From positions 62,001-126,000 of the forward strand of contig JAEZYD010000048.1 in the NCBI GenBank assembly GCA_023419375.1: a stretch of 64,000 nt of DNA, given 5' to 3'. Made by a program: the position numbers and the translations under genes. This DNA is from Pseudomonadota bacterium. GTDB taxonomy: Bacteria > Desulfobacterota > Desulfovibrionia > Desulfovibrionales > Desulfovibrionaceae. Below are positions 1 to 8,591 of the stretch, piece after piece (the first letter of the stretch is position 1; each line of letters opens with the position of its first letter). The notes beneath the pieces are model-generated. The model made no database searches. It saw only the letters and a list, made by a program, of their open reading frames with translations, and was not told where the DNA came from.

Positions 1-164
1 AACTTAACGTTTCTATGGGCGGTATGCTCCGCTACCGGCTATCTCACCGAAATCAAAAATTTTATGCTAAGCTGTCCACTGTGCATGTGCACGGACAAAG
101 TGCGCTGTATGCGGGCTGCCTGATGGCCTGAATAAATGGCCAGGGACAGCCCAGCATTCAAACT

Positions 165-194
165 GGCCGACACGGGGGGCAAACCGTGTCGGCC
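165..194 (-). terminator. Putative terminator downstream of hydB
   Basis: An 11-bp perfect inverted repeat (GGCCGACACGG / CCGTGTCGGCC) lies just past the hydB stop. On the minus strand it is followed by only a short T run, so it could be a weak terminator or an mRNA-stabilising hairpin. Bases 1-164 hold no gene I can support. Confidence 0.5.
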
Positions 195-247
195 GTGGGT
201 CTGGCCCGAGGGGTCTTGGGGTCCCTCAGGTGGAAAAGGCCGTGGCT

Positions 248-622
248 TTATTCGTACGGATAGGCGGTACCCTCAAACTCCTTGTGGCGAGGGTTGGGGT
301 ATTCGCCTGAAGCCGTAAGAGCCTTGAGGCCTTTTGATTTATCAAACCACTTTGTGTGGAGGTTTTCTTCTGACTTGTGGCTCAGGGGTTTGCCGAGCCA
401 GGAATCGTAGAGGGCCTTGACCTGGGCGTTATCCTGGCTTGCGCGCTTGGGAAAGGCCGAATCGGCGCTGTACACAGCGGCTGAACGGTCGCCCATGTAA
501 TCCTTGAAATCCTTGGCGGCGGCATAGGCCTTGTTGGCCATGCGCACACCCAGCAGCAAGCCGCCAGAGAGAATGCACGCTCCCTTCAAAAATCCGCGTC
601 GAGTGGTGGCAATAATAGACAT
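248..622 (-). CDS. hydB: Periplasmic [FeFe] hydrogenase small subunit HydB
   Basis: Small subunit of the heterodimeric periplasmic [FeFe] hydrogenase, wrapping around HydA. The 124-residue product begins with a twin-arginine signal peptide (TTRRGFLKGA, then a hydrophobic stretch ending near AYA), which is known to carry the folded HydAB dimer through Tat because HydA has no signal of its own. The length agrees with Desulfovibrio HydB preproteins (about 123 residues). The ATG at 622 was chosen because AGAGGAGC sits just upstream; an open frame continuing to 820 only overlaps hydA. The gene follows hydA by about 11 bases, so the two are cotranscribed. Confidence 0.95.
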   Translation of the reverse strand: MSIIATTRRGFLKGACILSGGLLLGVRMANKAYAAAKDFKDYMGDRSAAVYSADSAFPKRASQDNAQVKALYDSWLGKPLSHKSEENLHTKWFDKSKGLKALTASGEYPNPRHKEFEGTAYPYE

Positions 623-633
623 GGAGTGCTCCT

Positions 634-1890
634 CTAGGCTTTGGGCTGGGTGTTGGCAAGACGCTGCTTCAGGCTGGCAAAGAGGCTGGTGGCCTTGCGT
701 TCCGCGCTTTGCAGCACATTGGGCATGATGGGCTGCCCGCCGCCGCACACGCACCCGCCGGGGCAGGCCATGAATTCGATAAAGTGATAGGGGGACTTGC
801 CCGCCCGCACTTCCTCGCACACCTGGGCAAAACGCTTGGCCCCATGCACCACAGCCAGATGCAGTTCAATGCCATTGACGGTAACGGTGTATTCCTTCAG
901 GCCCTTGAGGCCGCGCACCTGCTTGAAATCCCACGATTCAGGGCGCTTGCCGGTTACAGCCTGATAGGCGTAGCGCAAGGCCGCTTCCATAACGCCGCCA
1001 GACACGCCGAAAATGGTCGCGCCGCCGGTGGATTCGCCCATGAGGCTGTCGCGCTGGCCATCGGGCAGTTTGTTGAAATCTATGCCCGCCTGACGGATCA
1101 TGTAGGCCAGCTCGCGCGTGGTCAGGGTGGCGTCGATGTCGCGCAGGTCGTTTTGCGCATATTCCTGGCGCAGGCCTTCGTACTTTTTGGCTACGCAGGG
1201 CATGATGGAAACGGTATACAGGCTCTTGGGGTCGTACTTGGCCTTTTCTGCGCCATAGGTTTTGGCAAGGCGGCCATTCATGGCCACAGGCGATTTACAG
1301 GATGAAAAATGCGGCAACAGGTCGGGATAGAAGGTTTCTGCATACTTTTGCCAGCCGGGACAGCAGGAGGTGAATTGAGGCAGATCGCGTTTTGCGCCGA
1401 GGCGCTCCACAAATTCCGAAGCTTCTTCCCAGATGGTCACGTCAGCGGCAAATTCCGTATCCCAGCAGTTGGAGAATCCAAGCTGCTTGAGGGCCGCCAG
1501 CATTTTGCCCGTGGTGACGCTGCCGGGTGCAAGGCCAAAGGCTTCGCCAAGAGCGTAACGCACAGAAGGCGCGGGCATGGCAATGCATTTGACGCTTTTA
1601 TCCTGCAACTTCTTTTGCAGCTCCGGCACCCAGGTCTGCACCTCATAGATGGCCATTTCCGGGCAGTGGGTCAGGCACTGGGCGCAGTTGATACATGGTT
1701 CGGGGTGGGCAATCTTGTGCGGGAGGCCAGTTTCGCCATAAATGGCGCCGCTGGGGCAGTATTCCTGACAGGAATCGCAGCCAATGCATTTCTCGGGATC
1801 AATCTGCACAAAAAACATCTTGTCGCCGTCCGCGCCCTGGGGGGGCACATTGAGCTCGTACGCGATGTGTTCCATTTCAATGCGCGGCAT
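634..1890 (-). CDS. hydA: Periplasmic [FeFe] hydrogenase large subunit HydA
   Basis: Catalytic subunit for reversible H2 oxidation in the periplasm, exchanging electrons with c-type cytochromes. The 418 residues carry two ferredoxin-type [4Fe-4S] motifs (Cys 35/38/41/45 and 66/69/72/76) and the three H-cluster signatures: TSCCPGW (174-180), MPCVAKK (230-236) and the segment around Cys376/Cys380 ending GGGQP. The four H-cluster cysteines (177, 232, 376, 380) keep the spacing of the D. desulfuricans enzyme. AGGAGG precedes the ATG. It lies 84 bases after hydE in a hydE-hydA-hydB order. Confidence 0.97.
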   Translation of the reverse strand: MPRIEMEHIAYELNVPPQGADGDKMFFVQIDPEKCIGCDSCQEYCPSGAIYGETGLPHKIAHPEPCINCAQCLTHCPEMAIYEVQTWVPELQKKLQDKSVKCIAMPAPSVRYALGEAFGLAPGSVTTGKMLAALKQLGFSNCWDTEFAADVTIWEEASEFVERLGAKRDLPQFTSCCPGWQKYAETFYPDLLPHFSSCKSPVAMNGRLAKTYGAEKAKYDPKSLYTVSIMPCVAKKYEGLRQEYAQNDLRDIDATLTTRELAYMIRQAGIDFNKLPDGQRDSLMGESTGGATIFGVSGGVMEAALRYAYQAVTGKRPESWDFKQVRGLKGLKEYTVTVNGIELHLAVVHGAKRFAQVCEEVRAGKSPYHFIEFMACPGGCVCGGGQPIMPNVLQSAERKATSLFASLKQRLANTQPKA

Positions 1891-1974
1891 TTACAGCCTC
1901 CTGGCGGGTAACAGGTTGATTCGTTCACAGCGGCGCGTTTGCGTCCGCCGGTGATTCTGCAAGTAAATTAGGGC

Positions 1975-3003
1975 CTAGGCCGATGCGTGAGGCATCCCGG
2001 AAGCTGCACAGGGCACAAGGCCTGAAACAACATCCTGCGCCTCTGGCTCCTGCCAGTGGGCAAGGGTATGGCTGCGCCCAGCCCCTTCAATGGCCTTGCG
2101 CGCGCCAAGCATGTCCACACGATTTTTATTGTCGTAAATGCAGTACTGACTGCCGTAAGCTTGCGGCGTAAACGAGGGCATGAGCACATTACCGCCCGCC
2201 AGCAGGCCGTTGCGTTGCCCGCCTTGCGCGTCCACCGTTGCCAGGGCCGTAGTGGCGGGAATGTTGGCCCAGGGCATGACAATGCGCATGACGGCCATCA
2301 CACGCAGGGCAAGCTGCGCGCTGCCCGCAGGATACGCGCCAAGCGGCGTGTCGTGCTGCGGAATGAACGGCCCGGCCCCGCACATGGAAACCCCAAGCCT
2401 GCGGGCCAGAATAATGTCGTCTGCCAGTGTGTTCAGGCTCTGGCCGGGCAGGCCCACCATAAAACCGGAGCCGATTTCGTAGCCAAGCCGCTGTAAAACA
2501 CGCAGGCAGGCAATGCGCTCTGCCAGCACATGCCCAGGGTGCAGGGCCTCGTAGAGCAATGGATCGGCGGTTTCGTGCTTGAGCAGAAAGCGTACTGCGC
2601 CGGCTTCTTTCCACAGGGCATATGCCGCGCGCGCGTGCTCGCCCACGCTCAGGGTCACGGGCACGTTGAGCCCGCCGCGCAGGCAGTCAATCACATCGGC
2701 CAACCACATGGGGTCAATGGCGTATTCACCCGATTGCAGCACAATTGTGTCTGCACCAAGGGCAACAGCGCGCGTGGCGGCTGCCATGACCTCCGCCTTG
2801 GCAAGAGTGTACCGCCGCAGATTGCCGTTCTCGCAGCGCAAACCGCAGTAGCGGCAGTTGCGCCTGCACGAGTTTGAAAATTCTATGAGGCCGCGAACAT
2901 GCACGTGCGCGCCTTTTTCTTCTTCCAGCACACGGGCGGCTCGTTCGCACACCGCCTCAAAGGGCTGTGCAAACAGGAGATCAAGTATTTCTTCGCGACG
3001 CAT
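1975..3003 (-). CDS. hydE: [FeFe] hydrogenase maturase HydE (radical SAM)
   Basis: Radical SAM enzyme for assembling the diiron subcluster of the H-cluster, working with HydG and HydF. The 342-residue protein has the CX3CX2C cluster motif (NSCRRNCRYCG, about residues 49-59) inside a BioB-like barrel, followed by GADTIVLQSGE and the glycine-rich GSGFMVGLPGQ segment typical of HydE. It is the first gene of hydE-hydA-hydB. The 371 bases upstream hold a probable NikR operator. The ribosome-binding site is weak. A biotin-synthase-like annotation would be the main alternative, but the hydrogenase context settles it. Confidence 0.93.
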   Translation of the reverse strand: MRREEILDLLFAQPFEAVCERAARVLEEEKGAHVHVRGLIEFSNSCRRNCRYCGLRCENGNLRRYTLAKAEVMAAATRAVALGADTIVLQSGEYAIDPMWLADVIDCLRGGLNVPVTLSVGEHARAAYALWKEAGAVRFLLKHETADPLLYEALHPGHVLAERIACLRVLQRLGYEIGSGFMVGLPGQSLNTLADDIILARRLGVSMCGAGPFIPQHDTPLGAYPAGSAQLALRVMAVMRIVMPWANIPATTALATVDAQGGQRNGLLAGGNVLMPSFTPQAYGSQYCIYDNKNRVDMLGARKAIEGAGRSHTLAHWQEPEAQDVVSGLVPCAASGMPHASA

Positions 3004-3374
3004 GCTTTACCATCCAATCCTGTGCCATGAACCGCCACTGCCAGCCAAACCAGCACGTGTGCAGCCAGATATGTACAATGTTCTAAGAACATGTGTTACA
3101 AAATTTAAAAAAGTAACACCAAACAAGCAAAAAAAACCAAAAAAGATTCCACCCAGCCGTGTTCGCCCACGCAGACGTTGCCGCTGTGGGCATGACAGAA
3201 CGGCATGTGTGCAGTGTTTTGAGCAGATTGCTCTCTAGTAACACTTTTGTCAATTACGTAACAACATTTTATTTAACAAAAAGAATCAAATTTGCATCGC
3301 CCACAATTTAACGTTTGTTAATTAAGATAGTTAGCTTGCTTTGCCCATAACTGGATTTCAGACGCGCTCCCCGC
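3004..3374 (-). promoter_or_regulatory. hydE-hydA-hydB promoter region, no gene
   Basis: A 371-base gap between the hydE start and the hydF stop, AT-rich from about 3060 onward. It holds the NikR-like repeat at 3093-3119, a perfect 11-bp palindrome GTTCTAAGAAC at 3080-3090, and two further GTAACA half-sites at 3238 and 3258. I could not pick a convincing -35/-10 pair by eye. Short open frames here look spurious. Confidence 0.6.
3093..3119. promoter_or_regulatory. Probable NikR operator
   Basis: Perfect inverted repeat GTGTTAC, 13-base A/T-only spacer, GTAACAC, about 90 bases upstream of the hydE start. It matches the Desulfovibrio NikR consensus as I recall it from comparative genomics (same half-sites, 13-14 base spacer). 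A site here would let nickel-bound NikR repress the [FeFe] hydrogenase operon. No nikR gene is in the window. Confidence 0.7.
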
Positions 3375-4607
3375 TCAGGCCTGTGAAGCGGCGTCAAAAG
3401 CCGCCAGGGCAGCGGGAAAAGGCTCAAGAACCCTGCGCAATACCCCCTGCACATGCGAGATAGCCAGCCCATAGTTTGTCATGGGAATCCCCTGCTCATG
3501 GGCGCGCCCCAGGCGCGCAAGCATGCTCTGCCGATTGAAGGTGCATGCTCCGCAGTGGATTATGAGCCTGTAGGGGCTGAGATCGTCGGGGAAATCCCGC
3601 CCCGCCAGATTATCCACGCGGATGTCGCCCCCGGCGTATTGTCTGAGCCAGCGCGGTATCTTGACCCGCCCGATGTCATCCGCCGAAGGATGATGCCCGC
3701 AGGCCTCGGACACCAGCACGGCATCGCCGGGCTGCAACTGGTCTATGGCAGCAGCGCCCCTGGCAAAAGCCGCCAGATCGCCCTTGAATCGTGCCATGAG
3801 AATGGAAAATGTGGTCAGCGGGATATCTGGCGGCGTGTCGGCCATAGCCTTGAGTACAATCTGCGAATCGCAGACCACGAGAGCGGGCTTTTTGTTCAGC
3901 CGGGCCAGCGCAGGTGCCAGTTCCCGCTCTTTCACCACCATGCAGGAGGCGTCGCTGTCGAGAATATCGCGTATGGCCTGCACCTGCGGCAGTATGAGCC
4001 GCCCTTTGGGCGCGCCAAGATCGATGGGAACCACCAGCACTGCCAGCTCGCCCGCTGGCAGCAGGTCGCCCAGCAGGTGCGGCTCTGCAAACCAGTGTTC
4101 CGGCGCAAGGGCTGCCAGAGCTTCACGCACCTGCCCCATGCCCTTGCCTGTCATGGCGGATACGCTCATCCAGCGGATGCCGTCCTTATCCAGCCCGCCA
4201 AGCTGCGCGGCTGAAGGGGCCGCCAGATCGCACTTACCAAAAACCACGCCAAAAGGAATTTTGCGCTCACGCAACTGGCCCACAAAAAAATCTTCATACT
4301 CGCCCCACTGCCCCGGCTCCACAGCCAGGAGGGCAACATCGGTGCGCTCAAGGGCCTTGAGCGTGCGCTCCTTGCGCAGTTCGCCCAGTGCGCCCACGTC
4401 ATCAATGCCCGCAGTATCAATAAAAACCACCGGCCCAAGGGGCGCCAGTTCCAGCGTTTTTTCAACCGGGTCGGTGGTTGTGCCGGGCGTGTCGGAAACA
4501 ATGGAAACCTGCTGCCCCGCCAGTGCGTTGAGCAGGGACGACTTGCCAACATTGCGCCGACCATAGATGCCTATGTGCAGGCGCAGACTTTTGGGTGTTT
4601 CATTCAT
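3375..4607 (-). CDS. hydF: [FeFe] hydrogenase maturation GTPase HydF
   Basis: Scaffold GTPase that carries the diiron precursor and transfers it to apo-HydA. The 410 residues show an N-terminal Era-like GTPase domain (P-loop GRRNVGKSS near residues 16-24, switch region DTPGTTTDP, DTAG) and the C-terminal Fe-S site: CGH near residue 309, then HCGAC near residue 357, fitting the CxH...HCxxC signature of HydF. It lies 39 bases after aspA on the same strand, so the two are probably cotranscribed. hydE, the other maturase here, sits beyond a promoter-containing gap. Confidence 0.95.
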   Translation of the reverse strand: MNETPKSLRLHIGIYGRRNVGKSSLLNALAGQQVSIVSDTPGTTTDPVEKTLELAPLGPVVFIDTAGIDDVGALGELRKERTLKALERTDVALLAVEPGQWGEYEDFFVGQLRERKIPFGVVFGKCDLAAPSAAQLGGLDKDGIRWMSVSAMTGKGMGQVREALAALAPEHWFAEPHLLGDLLPAGELAVLVVPIDLGAPKGRLILPQVQAIRDILDSDASCMVVKERELAPALARLNKKPALVVCDSQIVLKAMADTPPDIPLTTFSILMARFKGDLAAFARGAAAIDQLQPGDAVLVSEACGHHPSADDIGRVKIPRWLRQYAGGDIRVDNLAGRDFPDDLSPYRLIIHCGACTFNRQSMLARLGRAHEQGIPMTNYGLAISHVQGVLRRVLEPFPAALAAFDAASQA

Positions 4608-4646
4608 GCCAGAAGCTCCGGTTGCGTAAGTTACCCGCCTGTTGCC

Positions 4647-6107
4647 CTACCTGTGCCCAAGGGACGTTGCGGCCTCTGCGCTGAGCAGGTTGTCCACATC
4701 CTCCGCCTTCAGCAGGTCCCGCTCCAGCACCACCGTGCGCACGCTCTGCCCTGTTTTGTGCGCCTGGGCGGCTATTTCGCCCGCAAGCGCATAGCCAAGC
4801 ACCGGCACAAGCGCTGTAACCGTGGCAAATGACCTGCCAAGATGCCGGGCGCAGGCGGCTTCGTCAGCCTCAAGGCCCAGCACGCAATTTTCGGCCAGCA
4901 TGGTATTGGCCTGCGCCAGCAGATGCATGCTGCCAAGCAGGCAATCCGCCAGCAGCGGCATAAATGCGTTGAGCTCCAGTTGCCCCAGAAATGCGGCCTG
5001 GGTCACGGCGCTGTCGTCGGCCATGACACGCAGGGCGGCCTGTGACGCGGCCTCGCAGATCACGGGATTGACCTTGCCCGGCATGATGCTTGACCCAGCC
5101 TGCCTTGCTGGCAGCTTAAGCTCGCCTATCCCCGCCGAGGGGCCGGATGAAAGCAAGCGCAAGTCAGCGCAAATTTTGAATAAATTTACTGCATGGGCTT
5201 TAAGAATGCCGGAAACTTCAACCAGTGGATCAACATTCTGCGTGGCGTCCATCAGATTTTCTGCCCGCGAAAGGCCAAGCCCCGTGACCTCGCGCAGCTT
5301 TTCGACCACAAGAAAAATGTATTTGCGGGGGGCAGTTATGCCCGTACCCACCGCCGTGCCGCCAAGGTTGAGCACGCGCAACCGCTCCGTGCACTTGAAC
5401 ACGCGCCAGCGGTCGCGCGAGAGGCACTCCGCCCAGGCGGAACACTCCATGCCCAGGGTCACGGGCACAGCATCCTGCAACTGGGTGCGCCCCACCTTGA
5501 GAATATGGCGAAAGGCTAGTTCTTTTTCCTGAAAGGCAGATTGCAGGACGGCAATGGCCTGCTCCAGATCCTTGAGCAGAAACAGGGCGGCAACTCGCAC
5601 CGCAGTTGGGTACACATCGTTGGTGGACTGGTGAAGGTTCACATGCCGCAAGGGGTCTATGCGGGTGTATGCGCCAAGGCTGCCCCCAAGCAGTTCTTCG
5701 GCCCGGTTGGCGAGTACCTCGTTCATATTCATGTTGGTGGAGGTTCCCGCGCCGCCTTGCAGGGCATCCACCACAAAGGAGTCAGCCAGACCGCCTTCGG
5801 CAACCTCACGGCAGGCATCGGCAATGGCCTGCGCCTCAGGTTGAGGCAGATAGCCAAGCTCCCCGTTGGCGTGGCAGCAGGCCAGCTTGACGAGCGCCAT
5901 TGCCCGCACAAGCTCCGGCCTGACGGCACGGCCCGAAAGTGGAAAATTTGCCAGCGCACGGGCCGTATGCACACCCCAGTACGCCGACAGTGGAACATCC
6001 ACTGCTCCCAGCGCGTCCAATTCCTGCCTGTATGGCTGCGTATTTAGCTGCGCAAAACCCGGCTGCGCGCCGGGGCTGACAGAGCCTGCATCGCCGGAAC
6101 TGCACAT
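4647..6107 (-). CDS. aspA: Aspartate ammonia-lyase
   Basis: Converts L-aspartate to fumarate and ammonia. The 486-residue protein has the superfamily signature GSSIMPGKVNPV (about residues 340-351), the N-terminal YRQELDALG...YWGVHTARA typical of aspartases, and LLSSGPSAG just before the signature, which favours aspartase over class II fumarase. A strong ribosome-binding site (AGGGAGGGG) precedes the ATG. It is followed 39 bases later by hydF. From memory, aspA also neighbours hyd genes in other Desulfovibrio, which may mean it supplies ammonium for the bridging amine of the H-cluster; that role is inference. Confidence 0.88.
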   Translation of the reverse strand: MCSSGDAGSVSPGAQPGFAQLNTQPYRQELDALGAVDVPLSAYWGVHTARALANFPLSGRAVRPELVRAMALVKLACCHANGELGYLPQPEAQAIADACREVAEGGLADSFVVDALQGGAGTSTNMNMNEVLANRAEELLGGSLGAYTRIDPLRHVNLHQSTNDVYPTAVRVAALFLLKDLEQAIAVLQSAFQEKELAFRHILKVGRTQLQDAVPVTLGMECSAWAECLSRDRWRVFKCTERLRVLNLGGTAVGTGITAPRKYIFLVVEKLREVTGLGLSRAENLMDATQNVDPLVEVSGILKAHAVNLFKICADLRLLSSGPSAGIGELKLPARQAGSSIMPGKVNPVICEAASQAALRVMADDSAVTQAAFLGQLELNAFMPLLADCLLGSMHLLAQANTMLAENCVLGLEADEAACARHLGRSFATVTALVPVLGYALAGEIAAQAHKTGQSVRTVVLERDLLKAEDVDNLLSAEAATSLGHR

Positions 6108-6176
6108 CAGTCACCCCTCCCTGCAACGGGCATTCCCCCGCCGCAGCTTCAAACAAAGCTTCCGCCCCGCTGGCTG

Positions 6177-6941
6177 CTACTTGACCGCCCGCAGGGCAAA
6201 CATGGGCACAGGATTGTAGGTTTCATCGCGGTGGGCGTAGATGCGCGCGCTCAGGTCAGTGTCACACCAGCAGTCTGAAAAACCGGAGCTGCGCAGGGTC
6301 TGCACATCCCATACCGGGCGGGATTCGGAACTGAGCGGCAACTGGCGGCGAATGTTTTCGCATTCAAGCATCATGTCGTCGTTTATGCCCACATGCTGAT
6401 CCGCCAGATCCACAAAAGAAACCGAGCCGTAGTCAGCGTCAAAATTCAGGAGCACACCGCCGGGCCGCAGCACGCGGTTCCACTCCCGGTACGCGGCGGC
6501 GGCATCCTGAAGCGTCCAGGTGAGGTTGCGCGAAATCACCGCGTCAAAACTTGCGGATTCAAACTCGAGGCAACAGGCGTCCATGCGCTGAAAGGCCACG
6601 TCGCATCCGGCCTGTTGTGCAAGGGCCGCGCCTTCGTCCAGCATGGCCTGGGTCATGTCCACGCCGCAGACGCGATGCCCCTGCTCTGCCAGCAGAATGG
6701 CGAAAAATCCGGCCCCTGTGCCCACATCAAGGATGCGCAATGGCCTTGCCTCTGGCAGGTGGGGCATGATTTCCGCAAGCCACAGGGATTTTTTCTCACA
6801 GGCAAGCTCATGACGCCGTATTTCGCCATAGCTTTCGGCCCGGCGCGACCAGTAGTTCTCGATGCGGCCCGTGAGCGTGGAGCCGTGGGCGGACATGGCA
6901 TCCGGAGTGGCGCAGGCTGTATCTGCGGCGTAGCGGTTCAT
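6177..6941 (-). CDS. Class I SAM-dependent methyltransferase of the nik operon
   Basis: A 254-residue Rossmann-fold methyltransferase with motif I ILDVGTGAGFFA, the acidic motif II end GVDMTQ, and a post-I segment FDAVISRNLTWTL. This most resembles small-molecule methyltransferases of the UbiE/Methyltransf_11 type. The ATG at 6941 is preceded by GGAGCAG; an earlier in-frame start at 6983 would overlap nikE. It follows nikE by 34 bases and precedes aspA by 69. Its substrate is unknown. Position in the nickel operon suggests a link to nickel acquisition, for example making or changing a chelator, but nothing in the sequence proves this. Confidence 0.85.
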   Translation of the reverse strand: MNRYAADTACATPDAMSAHGSTLTGRIENYWSRRAESYGEIRRHELACEKKSLWLAEIMPHLPEARPLRILDVGTGAGFFAILLAEQGHRVCGVDMTQAMLDEGAALAQQAGCDVAFQRMDACCLEFESASFDAVISRNLTWTLQDAAAAYREWNRVLRPGGVLLNFDADYGSVSFVDLADQHVGINDDMMLECENIRRQLPLSSESRPVWDVQTLRSSGFSDCWCDTDLSARIYAHRDETYNPVPMFALRAVK

Positions 6942-6975
6942 AACTGCTCCTTTATTTTTAACGTCTTGATGCGGC

Positions 6976-7734
6976 TTAGCCATTCCAGGCCGAGCGAAAC
7001 AGAATGGCCGAACTCACCAGTTTTTGCGCGTAGGGGTGCGAAACGCCAGCCAGCCCTGTGCCCGCGGCCTGTTCCACAATGCGACCCTGATGCATAAAAA
7101 GAATGTCATCGCACAGATAGGTCACGGCCTGAAGGTCGTGCGCTATGAAAAAATAGGTCATATTGCCCTTGAGTTCGCGCAGCAGGTCAAGCACACGGGT
7201 CTGCACCGAAACGTCCAGCGAGCTTATGGCCTCGTCAAAAACCACAAAACGGGGATCCGTGGCGATGGCGCGGGCAATGCACACCCTCTGCAACTGGCCG
7301 CCGCTGACCTCGTGGGGCAAGCGCTCTGCAAGGTTTGCGGCAAGGCCCACGCGGTCCATGAGCGCGAGCACGGCCCTGTCCGACCCGGCACCTCTGCCGC
7401 AGGCCAGCAGAGGCTCGCGGATGATGCTGCGGATGGTGTAGGCCGGATTGACCGAGGTTGTGTAATCCTGAAAAACCACGCTCATGCGCCCAGGATTGCG
7501 CCGTCGCCACTGGGCCACCCCCAGCCCTTCAAGCAATACAGTGCCGCTGTCCGCGCGCTCCAGCCCGAGAACAAGGCGGCTCAGCGTACTCTTGCCGCTG
7601 CCGCTCTCGCCCACCAGCCCCACGGTCGCACCCTCGGGTATGTGAAAACTCACGTCGTGCAGCACAGGCTTTGGCTCGGGATTCCACAGGCCACCCTTGC
7701 CGTAGCTTTTGCAGATGTTCCTTACCTCAAGCAT
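6976..7734 (-). CDS. nikE: Nickel/oligopeptide ABC transporter ATPase, NikE-like
   Basis: One of two cytoplasmic ATPases that power the transporter. The 252 residues have Walker A GESGSGKST, the signature VSGGQLQR, Walker B FVVFDEAISSLD and the D-loop. It overlaps nikD by 13 bases. Family membership (peptide/nickel importers) is clear; the nickel assignment comes from the linked NikA-like binding protein and the hydrogenase context. Confidence 0.85.
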   Translation of the reverse strand: MLEVRNICKSYGKGGLWNPEPKPVLHDVSFHIPEGATVGLVGESGSGKSTLSRLVLGLERADSGTVLLEGLGVAQWRRRNPGRMSVVFQDYTTSVNPAYTIRSIIREPLLACGRGAGSDRAVLALMDRVGLAANLAERLPHEVSGGQLQRVCIARAIATDPRFVVFDEAISSLDVSVQTRVLDLLRELKGNMTYFFIAHDLQAVTYLCDDILFMHQGRIVEQAAGTGLAGVSHPYAQKLVSSAILFRSAWNG

Positions 7735-8591
7735 GGGCGCTCCAGCATGGCTTCAAAGCCCCGCGTCAGCGCAAGCCTCGTGCGGATAAGATACTGCGTA
7801 TATTCGTGCTGCGGCGCGTTAAACACGGTTTCCGCAGGGCCGTATTCCACGCAGCGGCCATCCTTCATCACAAGCACGGCATCAGCCAGACGCTGCACCA
7901 CGCCCAGATCGTGCGAAACAAAGATCATGGCGGTATTGCACTGTGCCCGCAGTTCCAGAAAACGTTGCACGACCTCAAACTGCGTTTCCGCATCCAGGGC
8001 CGTTGTTGGCTCGTCTGCAATGATGAGCTGCGGCTCAAGGGCCAATGCCAGGGCAATCATGCAGCGTTGCAGCATGCCGCCCGAAAGCTCGTGCGGGTAG
8101 CTGCGCAAAACTTCCTGCGGCGCGTCAAGGCGTACACGACCGAACATGGTTACAGCCAGCTCATCTGCCTGCCCGGCTGTGTAAGCCCCATGCGCAGCCA
8201 GGGTTTCCCGAAACTGCGCCCCCATGGTGTACAGGGGGTCAAAGGCTGTCATGGGCTGTTGCAAAACCATGGCAATCTTGCTGCCCCGGAGCTGACGCAT
8301 CTGCTCCGCCGGGGCATGCACAAGATCAATCCCGTTAAAAACAGCCTTGCCCTCGCCCGCAAGCGTGGGCGGCAACAGGCCCATGATGCTGCGACAGGTC
8401 AAGGTTTTGCCGCTGCCGCTCTCGCCCACGATGCCAAGGCAGGCCCCGGCGGCAAGCGTAAAATTCACGCCGTGCACAAGCTCCTGCCCGTTTGCGCGCT
8501 GCACCACGCGCAGATCGCGCACATCGAGTACATGGGGCGCGGCACAGCATATATGCGCCTGCTTCTGGCAATCCGTAGTGAACGCGCTCAC
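7722..8591 (-). CDS. nikD: Nickel/oligopeptide ABC transporter ATPase, NikD-like
   Basis: First ATPase of the importer, 289 residues. It shows Walker A GESGSGKTLT, signature LSGGMLQR, Walker B LIIADEPTTALD and the switch histidine in FVSHDLG. It starts at GTG and overlaps nikC by four bases, implying translational coupling. The N-terminus has a short extension with two cysteines (CQKQAHICCA) before the usual start of the domain. Confidence 0.85.
   Translation of the reverse strand: MSAFTTDCQKQAHICCAAPHVLDVRDLRVVQRANGQELVHGVNFTLAAGACLGIVGESGSGKTLTCRSIMGLLPPTLAGEGKAVFNGIDLVHAPAEQMRQLRGSKIAMVLQQPMTAFDPLYTMGAQFRETLAAHGAYTAGQADELAVTMFGRVRLDAPQEVLRSYPHELSGGMLQRCMIALALALEPQLIIADEPTTALDAETQFEVVQRFLELRAQCNTAMIFVSHDLGVVQRLADAVLVMKDGRCVEYGPAETVFNAPQHEYTQYLIRTRLALTRGFEAMLERPCLR

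Noticed and set aside
1..123. Open frame at the left edge as the tail of another gene
   Set aside because: Only 40 codons, rich in Cys/Met with no recognisable motif; cannot be supported.
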